DNA of 64,000 bases from Stutzerimonas stutzeri RCH2 (GCF_000327065.1 NC_019936.1:3686001-3750000); one strand, 5' to 3'; positions 17,035 to 25,851 are shown, counted from the stretch's first letter. The notes: generated by a model not told the origin, from the letters alone. Translations and numbers: made by a program.

Positions 17035-17147
17035 ATACGGTTTTTGCTGACCTGCGGCAACGCACCAGGGCAAAACGCGCGCGGCCGCTTGGCAAGCGGC
17101 GCTACGCTGAGGCTAGATAGCCATCATCCCTCCAGCGATGCGCGCGC

Positions 17148-18728
17148 ATGACCACCATCAGCAGTGAAACACCGATCAATGGCAAGTCTCCGGTGCACCT
17201 GGCGCTGCGCCGGGTTGCGATCGATACCTACCGGGAAAACGTCGCCTACCTGCACCGCGACTGTGCCGCCTGCCGCGCCGAAGGTTTCCAGGCGCTGGCC
17301 AAGGTGGAGATTCGCGTCAACGGCAAGCGCATTCTGGCCAGCCTCAATCTGGTGGACGACCCGGCCATCGTCGGCTGTGACGAGCTCGGTTTGTCCGAAG
17401 ATGCCTTCGCCCAGCTTGGCGCCGAAGCCGGCGTGCCGGCATCGATTTCCCAGGCTGAACCGGCGGCATCCATTCCCGCCCTGCATCGCAAGATCGCCGG
17501 CGAACGCCTGCGCCGCGAGGACTTTCTGGCGATCATGCGCGACATCGCCGAGCATCGTTATTCAAAGATCGAGCTGACCGCCTTCGTGGTCGCCTGCAAC
17601 CAGGGCGAACTGGACCGTGAGGAGGTGTTCTTCCTCACCGACGCGATGATTCAGGTCGGCCGCCGCCTGGACTGGCGCGAGCACCCTGTGGTCGACAAGC
17701 ACTGCATCGGCGGCATCCCCGGCAATCGCACGTCGATGCTGGTGGTGCCCATCGTCGCCGCCCACGGCATGCTGTGCCCGAAGACCAGCTCGCGGGCGAT
17801 CACCTCACCGGCCGGTACCGCCGACACCATGGAGGTGCTGGCCAACGTCGAACTGCCGTTCGAGCGCCTCTGCGAGATGGTCCGCGAGGAACGCGGCTGC
17901 CTGGCCTGGGGCGGCACCAGCGAGCTGTCGCCGGCCGATGACGTGCTGATCGCCGTCGAGCGGCCGCTGTCGATCGACTCGCCCGGGCAGATGGTCGCTT
18001 CGATCCTGTCGAAGAAGATTGCCGCCGGCTCCACTCACCTGCTGCTGGACATTCCCATCGGCCCGACGGCCAAGGTGCGTTCGATGGCCGAGGCGCAGCG
18101 CCTGCGCAAGCTCTTCGAATTCGTCGCCTCTCGCCTGGGCCTGACCCTGGACGTGGTGATCACCGATGGCCGCCAGCCGATCGGCAATGGTATCGGCCCG
18201 GTGCTGGAGGCACGCGACGTGATGCAGGTGCTGCAGAACGATCCGGCGGCGCCGATCGACCTGCGCCAGAAGGCGCTACGCCTGGCCGGACGCATGCTGG
18301 AGTTCGACCCCGACGTACGCGGCGGCGACGGCTATGCCATCGCCCGCGACATCCTCGATTCGGGCCGGGCGCTGAAGAAAATGCATTCGATCATCGCCGC
18401 CCAGGGCAGCAAGCCCTTCGATCACAACCATCCACCACTCGCCCGCCTCAGCTTCGACGTGCTGGCCGAGCGCAGCGCGGTGGTCACCGGCATCGACAAC
18501 CTGCAGCTGGCACGCATTGCGCGGCTGGCCGGCGCACCCAAGGTGCAGGGTGCCGGCGTGGACATTCTGCGCAAGCTCGGCGAACCGGTGCAGGCTGGTG
18601 ACTGTCTGTATCGCGTTTACGCGGATTTTCCCGCCGACCTCGCCTTCGCCCGCCAGGCCACCGAGCGCGCCAGCGGCGTCAGCCTCGGCAGTGCCGACCA
18701 GGTTCCCAGTGTTTTCGTGGAGTTCTGA
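17148..18728 (+). CDS. AMP-phosphorylase-like thymidine phosphorylase family protein
   Basis: Nucleoside/nucleotide phosphorylase of 526 residues. It is longer than DeoA (about 440) because of an N-terminal domain of about 90 residues, the architecture of archaeal AMP phosphorylase. The phosphate-site loop reads [11 protein letters not shown] (183-193), as in the archaeal-type subgroup rather than the STGGVGD of DeoA, followed by [18 protein letters not shown] (214-231). A C-terminal PYNP-like domain begins near 430. By family it would cleave AMP or a nucleoside with phosphate, giving a base and ribose 1,5-bisphosphate or a pentose 1-phosphate. Its stop codon overlaps the start of a PRPP-synthetase-like gene (TGATG), implying tight coupling. 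No RuBisCO or ribose-bisphosphate isomerase gene is nearby. Substrate is open. Confidence 0.82.
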   Translation: MTTISSETPINGKSPVHLALRRVAIDTYRENVAYLHRDCAACRAEGFQALAKVEIRVNGKRILASLNLVDDPAIVGCDELGLSEDAFAQLGAEAGVPASISQAEPAASIPALHRKIAGERLRREDFLAIMRDIAEHRYSKIELTAFVVACNQGELDREEVFFLTDAMIQVGRRLDWREHPVVDKHCIGGIPGNRTSMLVVPIVAAHGMLCPKTSSRAITSPAGTADTMEVLANVELPFERLCEMVREERGCLAWGGTSELSPADDVLIAVERPLSIDSPGQMVASILSKKIAAGSTHLLLDIPIGPTAKVRSMAEAQRLRKLFEFVASRLGLTLDVVITDGRQPIGNGIGPVLEARDVMQVLQNDPAAPIDLRQKALRLAGRMLEFDPDVRGGDGYAIARDILDSGRALKKMHSIIAAQGSKPFDHNHPPLARLSFDVLAERSAVVTGIDNLQLARIARLAGAPKVQGAGVDILRKLGEPVQAGDCLYRVYADFPADLAFARQATERASGVSLGSADQVPSVFVEF

Positions 18729-19624
18729 TGCAAAGCCAGCTGCTGTATTTCGATGATGAGCGCGCCGCCGCCCTGCGCCTGGCCGAAGCCTGCGGCCTGA
18801 CCGCGGCGCAGATCGAGCGCCACCGCTTTCCCGATGACGAACTGCGCCTGCGCCTGCCGCTGGCCGACGGCGAAGCGATCGCCGAGCAACTGGTGATCTA
18901 CCGCGGCCTCGATCATCCCAACGAGAAGCTGGTCGAGCTGCTGCTGATCGCGGGCGAGGCGCGCCGCCTGGGCGCCAAGCGACTGGTTCTGGTCACGCCT
19001 TATTTGGCCTACATGCGTCAGGACATCGCCTTCAACCCGGGCGAGGTGGTCAGCCAGCGGGTCATCGGCCAGCTGCTGGCCGGGCAGTTCGACGGGCTGA
19101 TCACCGTCGACCCGCACCTGCACCGCGTTGCCACCCTGCAGGAAGCCGTGCCGCTGGAAGATGCCGTCACCCTCTGCGCGGCCCCTGCACTGGCACGGCT
19201 GATCGCCGAGCGCCATCCCGATGCCCTGCTGATCGGCCCGGATGCCGAGGCGCTGCAGTGGATCGAAGCGGCGGCCGCCGAGCATGGCTTCGCCCATGGC
19301 GTCTGCAGCAAGGTCCGCCACGGCGACCATCAGGTGGAGATCGCCCTGCCGGAACTGCAGTTTGCCGGACGCCATGTGGTGCTGCTCGATGACGTCGCCA
19401 GCTCCGGCCGCACCCTCGCCCAAGCCGCGGAGAAGCTGCTCGCTGCCGGTGCCGCCTCGGTCGACGTGGCCGTGACCCATGCGCTGTTTGCCGGCGATGC
19501 GCTGCAGGTGATACGCGACGCCGGCGTCGGCCATGTCTGGAGCACCGACTGCATCGCCCACGGGAGCAACGCCGTGAGCATGGCGCCGCAGCTGGCCGAA
19601 GCGCTCAGGCCGCTGTTGCGCTGA
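18728..19624 (+). CDS. Ribose-phosphate pyrophosphokinase-like protein (divergent Prs)
   Basis: PRPP-synthetase family protein of 298 residues, shorter than housekeeping Prs (about 315). Conserved parts include FPDDE (34-38, in place of FPDGE), the Y-x-R-Q-D segment (95-99), VDPHLH (128-133, in place of VDLHAxQ), K195/R197 at the catalytic flexible loop, and the PRPP loop VVLLDDVASSGRT (217-229). The active-site set therefore looks intact. The start codon overlaps the phosphorylase stop, so the pair is co-translated. Likely product is PRPP, but coupling to a phosphorylase that may release ribose 1,5-bisphosphate raises the possibility of another substrate. The cell's main prs would lie elsewhere. 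Confidence 0.82.
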   Translation: MQSQLLYFDDERAAALRLAEACGLTAAQIERHRFPDDELRLRLPLADGEAIAEQLVIYRGLDHPNEKLVELLLIAGEARRLGAKRLVLVTPYLAYMRQDIAFNPGEVVSQRVIGQLLAGQFDGLITVDPHLHRVATLQEAVPLEDAVTLCAAPALARLIAERHPDALLIGPDAEALQWIEAAAAEHGFAHGVCSKVRHGDHQVEIALPELQFAGRHVVLLDDVASSGRTLAQAAEKLLAAGAASVDVAVTHALFAGDALQVIRDAGVGHVWSTDCIAHGSNAVSMAPQLAEALRPLLR

Positions 19625-19660
19625 GACGCTAGGCAACGCACAGCAGAGCCCGACCGCGAC

Positions 19661-19837
19661 GTGGACAAGGCGCTGCCGTTGTCCACCCTACGAGCATCCT
19701 GCACCGGCGAACCATCTACGCCTCAACACCACGCCGCCGTAGGGTGGAAAACACGCAGCTTTTTCACCGAGCCGGGCGACCACCTCGGCGGCGGCGGAAC
19801 AACCGCGTGGACAAGGCTGCGCCGTTGTCCACCCTAC
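19661..19837. repeat. Three REP-type hairpins between convergent genes
   Basis: GTGGACAA...TTGTCCAC followed by CCTACG (19661-19692), an inverted copy starting GTAGGGTGGAAAA and ending TTTTTCACC (19739-19768), and a third GTGGACAA...TTGTCCAC-CCTAC (19807-19837). The last copy supplies the TAG stop codon (19834-19836) of the convergent glycosylase gene, so the repeat has moved into or formed its 3' end. Confidence 0.7.
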
Positions 19838-20616
19838 CCCTCATCCACCGCACTCGGCTCCTCGGGCACGAGCTGTGATGAATCACCGTAGCGCTTTTGG
19901 CAGCGCTCGCAGAAGAACGCCCGCCGCCTGCTGCGCCCCAGTTCTTTCACCTTCACCAGCGGAATATGGCAGCGCACGCAGGCCGTCTTGCCATGGGCCA
20001 ACCAGTGCGCCTTGAGCACGCCGGCCTGTTTCCACTCGAGAAACTCGAAGCTGTAGCTACGCGCCTCGCGTACCAGTTCGCGCAGCTTGGCTGGCGGCAA
20101 CTCGCCGATCAGCGACAGCGGATGCACACGAATCCGATAGAGCACCTCGTTCTTGATGATGTTGCCGGAGCCGGCGAACAGCGTCTGGTCGAGCAGCGCA
20201 TCGCAGGCCAGCAACCGTGGCCGTGCGCGCAAACGCTTGAGCGTCGTGCGCGGGCTCCAGGCATCGCTCATCACATCCATGCTCCAGTCATAGGCCGCAC
20301 CCAGCGGCCCCTCGATCAGCTGCACGGAGCAGGCATAGAAGTTCAGCTCGCCATTGGCAAAAGCCAGGCTCAGCCGTGCGGTGGCGTCCTTGCGTTCGTT
20401 GATGCGGTAACTGCCGAACAGCAACAGATGGATGCGAACGGCGACGTCTTCCAGCTCGATCAGGAAATGCTTGCCCCAACTATGGAAGCCGCGCACCGCC
20501 TGACCGACGAGGCGAGACATGTCGATCTTCGCGCTGCCTTCGGCACGCTCGACGGTGCGCCCGCTGAATGCCGCGACTTCTTCACGCAGGATAACGATGG
20601 AGGGACCTTCGGGCAT
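19834..20616 (-). CDS. Fpg/Nei-family DNA glycosylase (endonuclease VIII-like)
   Basis: Base-excision repair glycosylase/AP lyase for oxidised bases, 260 residues. The N-terminus MPEGPSIVIL supplies the Schiff-base proline P2 and E3; the Nei-family glutamate at position 6 is serine here. K49 (WGKHF) and the GSGNIIKNE block with N152 match the family, and the C-terminal zinc finger has C213, C216, C236 and C239. The end of the frame lies inside a REP hairpin. It is monocistronic and convergent with the PRPP-synthetase-like gene. Substrate preference (pyrimidine or 8-oxoG lesions) cannot be told; the PEGP start favours Nei over MutM. Confidence 0.88.
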   Translation of the reverse strand: MPEGPSIVILREEVAAFSGRTVERAEGSAKIDMSRLVGQAVRGFHSWGKHFLIELEDVAVRIHLLLFGSYRINERKDATARLSLAFANGELNFYACSVQLIEGPLGAAYDWSMDVMSDAWSPRTTLKRLRARPRLLACDALLDQTLFAGSGNIIKNEVLYRIRVHPLSLIGELPPAKLRELVREARSYSFEFLEWKQAGVLKAHWLAHGKTACVRCHIPLVKVKELGRSRRRAFFCERCQKRYGDSSQLVPEEPSAVDEG

Positions 20617-20793
20617 GGCGGTATCGCTTCTGCTGGAGCAATACCGATATCGACTGAAGCCTGGCCTGAAGGTGCGATGGGGGTGACCGAATGACCCGAG
20701 CCGACTCGCAAGCTGGCTAGATCACCCGGCCAACGCTGCCGCAAGGATGACGATGGCAGGACAGGTCTGACGTCCCAGGGCTAGCTGTGGCCC

Positions 20794-22128
20794 TCAGGCA
20801 GCAAGGTAGCCCCAGATCCAGATAGTGCCGCTAAAGATGAGTCCCAGATAGCCCAGGATCAGCACCATGTAGCCCATCACATCGCGCAGTTTCAGCTTGG
20901 AAATTGCCAGCGCCGGCAGTATCCAGAACGGCTGAATCATGTTGGTCCACTGATCGCCGACCTGCACACCCAGTGCGGTTGCCGCCAGGGACGCATTCAG
21001 CTCGCGCGCAGCCTCGATCACAACGGGCCCCTGCATCGCCCACTGACCACCCCCCGACGGCGCGAGAATATTGATCAGTCCACCGCTGATGAACGACCAG
21101 ATCGGCAGCGTTTCGGCAGTGGAAATCCGGACGAACAGCTCGGCGAAGGATACAACCAGCCCCGAACCAACCAGGACGCCCATGATGCCGGCGTAGAACG
21201 GGTACTGGATGATGATCCCCGAAACGATCTTCACCCCTTCAGCCAACGCCGCCAGATAGCGGGCCGGCGAAGCGAACAGCAGAATCCCGAGAAACACGAA
21301 GATGAAATTGACCGTGTTCAGATCCAGCGAACCACCATCGGAGAAGCGCAAGCCGACATAGAACAATCCGAGCGCGCCGATGACGATCCCGGTCACCTTG
21401 CTGTGATTCATCCGATCAGCCAGGGTCGCCTCAGTGTTTCCTGCCAGGCTCGGCTCGAACGGGATGGCGACCGTTGTCGGATCGATTTCAACGATCTGCC
21501 TGGGGTTCTTCGGATGAAGCCAGGCGTTGAACAGCGGTAGCGTCAGCACAACCAGTGCCGATGCGATCAGCAGCGGAGCGCTGAAGATGGTCTCCGAAAG
21601 GGGTATCAACCCCATGCGGTCCTGCAGGAAATGCCCTTCGGTCGCGATCAGCAGCGGGACACTGCCAGACAAACCGATACCGTAAACCGAGAACCCGGAA
21701 AACGCTGCCGCGATTACCAGCGGGTAATGCAGGCCCGGCACCTTCAGTGCCAGCTTCTGAGCGACGATGCTGCCAATCACCAGGCCGAACCCCCAGTTCA
21801 GCCAGCTGCCGATCGTACCGACCAGGGTGGCGACGACAATGGCGGCAAACGGCGTACGTACAGTGCCGGCGATCCGGTCTAGCAAACCGTCGACGAGAGG
21901 GGTGCGAGCCAGTATGTAACCTGCCAGGAGGATGACCGTCATCTGCATGCTGAACGCCAGCAGGTTCCAGAAACCACCGCCCCAGTAGCGCGTAACGTCG
22001 AGCGGGCTGCTGCCTTCGACAAGCACCGCAAGGAGCATGGTTAGAACCGTGAGCCCCATGGCGATGACCAACGGGTCCGGCATATAGCGATTGACTAGGC
22101 GTGTGAAGAAGTTGGCTAACGCATTCAT
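20794..22128 (-). CDS. AtoE-family short-chain fatty acid transporter, second copy
   Basis: Inner-membrane carrier of 444 residues, a clear paralogue of the carrier at 13143-14483: it shares WGGGFWNLLAFSMQMT, GSWLNWGFGLVIGS, FYAGIMGVL, PSGGGQWAMQGP and GDQWTNMIQPFW. The ATG at 22128 has a perfect AGGAGG; a frame extension of 21 codons upstream lacks support. It is alone, without a CoA transferase or thiolase next to it, so the substrate (acetoacetate, butyrate or similar) is unknown. A catabolite-activity motif and a GTTCG/CGAAC palindrome upstream suggest carbon-source control. Confidence 0.88.
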   Translation of the reverse strand: MNALANFFTRLVNRYMPDPLVIAMGLTVLTMLLAVLVEGSSPLDVTRYWGGGFWNLLAFSMQMTVILLAGYILARTPLVDGLLDRIAGTVRTPFAAIVVATLVGTIGSWLNWGFGLVIGSIVAQKLALKVPGLHYPLVIAAAFSGFSVYGIGLSGSVPLLIATEGHFLQDRMGLIPLSETIFSAPLLIASALVVLTLPLFNAWLHPKNPRQIVEIDPTTVAIPFEPSLAGNTEATLADRMNHSKVTGIVIGALGLFYVGLRFSDGGSLDLNTVNFIFVFLGILLFASPARYLAALAEGVKIVSGIIIQYPFYAGIMGVLVGSGLVVSFAELFVRISTAETLPIWSFISGGLINILAPSGGGQWAMQGPVVIEAARELNASLAATALGVQVGDQWTNMIQPFWILPALAISKLKLRDVMGYMVLILGYLGLIFSGTIWIWGYLAA

Positions 22129-22143
22129 GGGGCCTCCTGGCCG

Positions 22144-22151
22144 TTGTTTTT
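22144..22151 (-). promoter_or_regulatory. Crc/Hfq catabolite-activity motif before second atoE
   Basis: AAAAACAA on the minus strand, 15 nt before the start codon at 22128 and 5' of the AGGAGG site. Confidence 0.45.
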
Positions 22152-22209
22152 CTGGACGGCGACGGTAGACGGCCTGGATCAAAGCCAACAATCCGATAAT
22201 CGAGTAACG

Positions 22210-22224
22210 GTTCGTTTATCGAAC
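22210..22224. promoter_or_regulatory. Possible IclR-type operator upstream of second atoE
   Basis: Perfect dyad GTTCG-TTTAT-CGAAC in an AT-richer patch 82 bp upstream of the atoE start. Its 15-bp form resembles sites of IclR-family regulators (PcaR/PobR type). No such regulator gene is in the window, so this is only a candidate. Confidence 0.3.
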
Positions 22225-22386
22225 GCTTTCGATTGGACGCACGAAGCCTCAGCCGTGATGGAATGAGGCAAGGGATGCATTGATCACTGAGAGAAGCGAA
22301 ACCCGGGCGGCTGGGGCGCGCCGCCTTGTGCGCAATGGCGGTACGAAGCTCGGCCCTGATGCTCTATGGAACGAGCAACCCGCGGA

Positions 22387-23271
22387 TCACCACTCGAGCT
22401 GCAGCATGCTCTCGAACTCGCGCAGCGCTCCGCTCAACGGGTCGCGAAAGCGCAAGCCGCGTGCCAGCAGCTTGAGCGGGCGTGCGTAGTCGTCAGCGTC
22501 GCGCTGGCTTCGCTCCAGCAGCTGCGGGTAGAAGGGGTCGTTGCAGATGCCGGCGCCGAGCGTGGCCATGTGCAGGCGCAGCTGGTGCTTTTTGCCACTG
22601 ATGGGTGAAAGCCCATAGCGCCAGAAGTCGCCGCGCCTTTCCAGCACCTCGATCAGTGTCTCGCTGTTCGGTTCGCCATCGCCTTCGCGCATGAGGAAGA
22701 ACGGCTCACCCGGCACCATGCACAGGCGTCGGCGCATGGGGAACTCAAGCCCAGGCAGCGCCGGGCAGATCGCCTCGTAGCGCTTGTTGATCTCTCGCTG
22801 ACGAAACAGCGCCTGGTAGGCACCGCGGCTCTCGCGGTTGGCCGAGAACAGCACCAGCCCGGCGGTGAGACGGTCGATGCGATGGATCGGCACCAGATCG
22901 GCGTTACCCAGCCGTTTGCTGAGCCGCGCCAGCAGGGTTTCGTTGACGTACTCGCCGGCGGGCATTACCGAAAGAAAGTGCGGTTTGTCCGCCACCACCA
23001 GATGCTCGTCGACATGCAGGACGCGCTCCTCGAACGGCACCGGCGTCTCGTTCGGAACTTCGCGAAAGTAATGGATGCGCATGCCGACCCGATAGGCCTG
23101 CGCGGCATCGATCGGCTGCATGTCGGCATCCAGCACCCGGCCACGGGCCATGCGATCGAGCCAGGTGTCGCGACCGATCGCTGGAAAATGCGCGCACAGG
23201 CAGTCGAGTACCGTAGGCCAGTCGCCTTGGGGCAGATGCAGGGTGCTGGGACGGGAGTTGGAAACGGACAT
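22387..23271 (-). CDS. RluA-family RNA pseudouridine synthase
   Basis: Isomerises uridine to pseudouridine in rRNA or tRNA, 294 residues. The catalytic aspartate D133 lies in HRIDRLTAGL, and the later NKRYEAI and SGKKHQLRLHM motifs complete the RluA-family active site. No clear S4 domain is present at the N-terminus. The ATG at 23271 has no strong ribosome site. It is flanked by unrelated genes and likely transcribed alone. The exact target base cannot be assigned. Confidence 0.9.
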   Translation of the reverse strand: MSVSNSRPSTLHLPQGDWPTVLDCLCAHFPAIGRDTWLDRMARGRVLDADMQPIDAAQAYRVGMRIHYFREVPNETPVPFEERVLHVDEHLVVADKPHFLSVMPAGEYVNETLLARLSKRLGNADLVPIHRIDRLTAGLVLFSANRESRGAYQALFRQREINKRYEAICPALPGLEFPMRRRLCMVPGEPFFLMREGDGEPNSETLIEVLERRGDFWRYGLSPISGKKHQLRLHMATLGAGICNDPFYPQLLERSQRDADDYARPLKLLARGLRFRDPLSGALREFESMLQLEW

Positions 23272-23435
23272 GGAAGCAGCTACGCGGCGCGACGAGGAGC
23301 TGGATGATACCCGCTCTATCAGTGGCTGCCTCCCGTTGCGGGAGTATCGCCGCAGGTGCCCGCTGAGCGCAGCGCCGCCTCAGCAAGGCGATGCATGCGC
23401 TCAGCGTAAACGTCAGTTGCGCGGTGGATGCAGCA

Positions 23436-23699
23436 TCAGTCTTCCTTTTCCTTGGTCACTTCGCCGGTGCGGCCGTCGATGCTGAACTCGTACTTCTTGC
23501 CGTCCTGCTTCATGCCCTCGCCTTCCCAGCCGTCGTCATCGGCTTCGATGCCGTGCAGTTCGGTATAGCCGGCGGCCTTCGCCTTCTCCACAGCTTGCTC
23601 AAGGGTGATCCAGTCGGCGCCGGGCTTGTCGGCTGCAAAGGCAGCGCCAGAACCCAGGATGGCAACAGCGAACGCGGCGGTCAGTGTCTTGTTATACAT
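23436..23699 (-). CDS. Small PepSY-domain periplasmic protein
   Basis: Exported protein of 87 residues: signal peptide (1-22, cut after AFA) followed by one PepSY domain ending YEFSIDGRTGEVTKEKED. PepSY domains are small inhibitory or sensory modules; a free-standing copy often lies near two-component systems or metal-response genes. Start at the ATG at 23699 with AAGGA upstream. Two more PepSY proteins sit 1.6 kb away next to a response regulator, so these may respond to the same envelope signal. Function unproven. Confidence 0.85.
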   Translation of the reverse strand: MYNKTLTAAFAVAILGSGAAFAADKPGADWITLEQAVEKAKAAGYTELHGIEADDDGWEGEGMKQDGKKYEFSIDGRTGEVTKEKED

Positions 23700-23925
23700 C
23701 TCGTTTTCCTTCTGCGAGCGGAACCAGATCGGGCCATATGAATAGGCCCCTGCCTGAATTACGAGCGCAACGACGGCCGCTAAGTTCAACCGCGGCACCG
23801 CCAGCTGCCGGGCATGTGCAGGTCCGATGTCGATTTCGCCTGGCGCCAATCGACTCTGCCACAGGGCCATCGCCACGCGACGCTGGCTCCGCGCACGCTC
23901 CCCAATTCGCGCCCCGGAGGTTCCC

Positions 23926-24699
23926 ATGGCAACGCACAAGGTCGTATCCGATCAGGACTGGCTGGCTGCTCACAGCGCCCATCTGCAGGAAGAAAAACAG
24001 CTCACCCGCCAGCGCGATGCGCTCTTCGAGAAGCGCCGGCAATTGCCCTGGCGGCGCATCACCCAGGACTACCACTTTCACGACGCTGGCGGCCCGGTTC
24101 GCCTGAGCGAGCTGTTCGAAGGGCGCAGCCAGCTGGTGATCAAGCACTTCATGTTCGGCCCGGACTGGACCGAGGGCTGCGTCGGCTGTTCGTTCGAGGC
24201 CGATCATATCGGCGGCGCGCTGCTGCACCTGCTGCACCATGACGTCAGCTTTGCCGCTATTTCCCGCGCCTCGTTCGACCGGCTGGAGGCGTTCCGCCAG
24301 CGCATGGGCTGGTCATTCCGCTGGCTGTCGTCAGCGGGCAGCACGTTCAACCGTGACTTCCACGTGTCCTTCGATGCCGAGGACATCGTTGAGGGCAAGG
24401 TCTTCTACAACTTCGCCTGGCAACCCTTCGTCTGCGAGGAGCTGTCGGGCTTCAGCGTTTTCTACCGGGACCGGCAGGGCAAGATCTTCCACACCTTCTC
24501 GGCCTATGGTCGTGGCGCGGAAGAACTACTCGGCACCTATGTCCTGCTGGACATGACGCCCAACGGGCGCAACGAAACCGGGCCCCAACACAACCTCACC
24601 GACTGGGTACGCCTGCATGACCGTTACGACAGCGACGATCGCGTTGCCCCGACCGGTCGCTCCGAGCCCGCTGGCTGCTGCCATGAGCAGCGACGCTGA
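23926..24699 (+). CDS. DUF899 family thioredoxin-like protein
   Basis: Soluble protein of 257 residues of the DUF899 (AhpC/TSA-related, thioredoxin-fold) family. Typical blocks are LPWRRITQDYHFH, LFEGRSQLVIKHFMFGPDW with a nearby CVGCSFEADH, where the two cysteines may be redox active, and GWSFRWLSSAGSTFNRDF. The ATG at 23926 follows GGAGG with 5-nt spacing. The biochemical activity of the family is not established. Its 3' end is only 2 bp from the stop of the convergent copper-binding gene, which leaves no room for a separate terminator. Confidence 0.85.
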   Translation: MATHKVVSDQDWLAAHSAHLQEEKQLTRQRDALFEKRRQLPWRRITQDYHFHDAGGPVRLSELFEGRSQLVIKHFMFGPDWTEGCVGCSFEADHIGGALLHLLHHDVSFAAISRASFDRLEAFRQRMGWSFRWLSSAGSTFNRDFHVSFDAEDIVEGKVFYNFAWQPFVCEELSGFSVFYRDRQGKIFHTFSAYGRGAEELLGTYVLLDMTPNGRNETGPQHNLTDWVRLHDRYDSDDRVAPTGRSEPAGCCHEQRR

Positions 24700-24701
24700 G
24701 G

Positions 24702-25058
24702 CTACTGCCGTCGAATGAAGACGATCTGCGGGTCCATCTCGCCGTCGGTGAAGCGAAACTCCACCGCATCGCCCACGGCCAGCCCGCGGAGCTGTGCGGC
24801 GTCCACCGTGAACGGCATCACCATCGCCGGCCACTTCAATTCCGGCACGGGCCCGTGGGCGATGGTGACGCTGCCCTGCTGCGCATCGATGGCACGGATC
24901 ACGCCTTCAGCCCGGTAAGCGGTCTCGGCCTCCAGACTGTTGCCAGCCGACACATCATCGACCGGCGGCGGTGTGGTGGAGGGTTTCAGCAGGTCTTCGG
25001 CTACGGCGTGCCCCGCCAGGCAAAGCGTGACAAGCAGCGCGACAAGTGCGGTCTTCAT
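24702..25058 (-). CDS. CusF-like periplasmic copper-binding protein
   Basis: Small exported protein of 118 residues: signal peptide to about residue 20, a linker rich in Pro/Thr/Asp, then a CusF-type OB-fold domain. The metal site is visible as KWPAMVMPF, whose Trp and two Met residues match the copper/silver ligands of CusF, with DGEMDPQIVFIRR at the end. The ATG at 25058 has GGGGTGA; a GTG 9 bp upstream is possible but has no ribosome site. No CusCBA pump genes are in the window. It is divergent from a PepSY-two-component unit, suggesting a shared metal or envelope stress response. Confidence 0.85.
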   Translation of the reverse strand: MKTALVALLVTLCLAGHAVAEDLLKPSTTPPPVDDVSAGNSLEAETAYRAEGVIRAIDAQQGSVTIAHGPVPELKWPAMVMPFTVDAAQLRGLAVGDAVEFRFTDGEMDPQIVFIRRQ

Positions 25059-25160
25059 GTGGCTCACCCCGATCGATTCGGTGCGACGTGCTGGATAAGC
25101 CTAGTAGGCCTGGTGGCGTTCGCCCTCGCCCGAACGATGCATTTGCCACGGCTGAATGAC

Positions 25161-25177
25161 ATTAAGTTTCGTTTAAG
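25161..25177 (+). promoter_or_regulatory. PmrA/QseB-type direct-repeat operator
   Basis: ATTAAG-N5-TTTAAG closely matches the tandem hexamer consensus (YTTAAG-N5-YTTAAG) bound by PmrA/QseB-like response regulators. It lies 52 bp upstream of the first PepSY gene, in the position of a -35 box, and in the divergent gap with the CusF-like gene. A regulator of that class is encoded four genes into the plus-strand unit's direction, at 25851, suggesting autoregulation. Confidence 0.6.
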
Positions 25178-25228
25178 CCAGCCCCCGTAACCTGTGAATC
25201 GTCGAAACCAACCACAGGAATCAACACC

Positions 25229-25537
25229 ATGAAAACACTGACTACGCTGTTCACCGCTGCAACCCTCGCCCTCGGTGCCAACCTGGCCATGGCCAAGGAC
25301 ATCGGTCCGGACGAAGCACTGAAGCTGCGCGATGCCGGCACCATTCAGTCGTTCGAGAAGCTCAATGAAGCAGCACTGGCCAAACACCCCGGCGCGACCA
25401 TCGAGGAGACCGAGCTGGAAGAAGAGTACGGCCGCTACGTCTACCAGCTTGAATTGCGCGACGACAAAGGTGTGCAATGGGATCTCGAACTCGACGCCAA
25501 GACCGGCGAAGTGCTGAAGGACCATCAGGACGACTGA
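25229..25537 (+). CDS. PepSY-domain exported protein
   Basis: Protein of 102 residues with signal peptide (1-22, cut after AMA) and a PepSY domain that contains GATIEETELEEEYGRYVYQLEL and ends LDAKTGEVLKDHQDD. Start ATG follows ACAGGA. First gene of a four-gene unit with another PepSY protein, a response regulator and a histidine kinase, with intergenic gaps of 8 bp or overlaps. It probably modulates the kinase in the periplasm or is a target of the system; the sequence does not decide which. Confidence 0.88.
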   Translation: MKTLTTLFTAATLALGANLAMAKDIGPDEALKLRDAGTIQSFEKLNEAALAKHPGATIEETELEEEYGRYVYQLELRDDKGVQWDLELDAKTGEVLKDHQDD

Positions 25538-25545
25538 GGCCAGCC

Positions 25546-25851
25546 ATGCGTGCCCCATTTCTCGCAACGCTTCCACTCGCACTGCTGCTCGCTGCCACTC
25601 CGGCAGCGAGCCGCGACCTCGATCAGGACGAAGCCCTGCGGCTGCGCAATGAGGGCCTGATCGTGCCGCTGGAAACGTTGATCCAGCGGGCGCTGGAGCG
25701 CTATCCCGGGGCACGGCTGCTGGAGGCGGAGCTGGAAGAAGACGACGATATCTACGTCTATGAAATCGAATTGCTGACCACCCAGGGCGTTGCCCGCGAG
25801 CTGGAGTTCGATGCTCGCGATGGCCGCCTGATCAAGGACGAGGAAGACTGA
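25546..25851 (+). CDS. PepSY-domain exported protein, second in operon
   Basis: Protein of 101 residues, related to its upstream neighbour: signal peptide (1-22), [14 protein letters not shown], then [22 protein letters not shown] and the PepSY ending [14 protein letters not shown]. The ATG at 25546 is chosen because it starts a proper signal peptide 8 bp after the previous stop; the frame is open further upstream inside the preceding gene. Its stop overlaps the response-regulator start (TGATG), so translation is coupled. Tandem duplication of the preceding gene is likely. Confidence 0.85.
   Translation: MRAPFLATLPLALLLAATPAASRDLDQDEALRLRNEGLIVPLETLIQRALERYPGARLLEAELEEDDDIYVYEIELLTTQGVARELEFDARDGRLIKDEED

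Noticed and set aside
22280..22489. Small plus-strand frame before the pseudouridine synthase end
   Set aside because: Runs into the antisense of a solid RluA gene and has no ribosome site.
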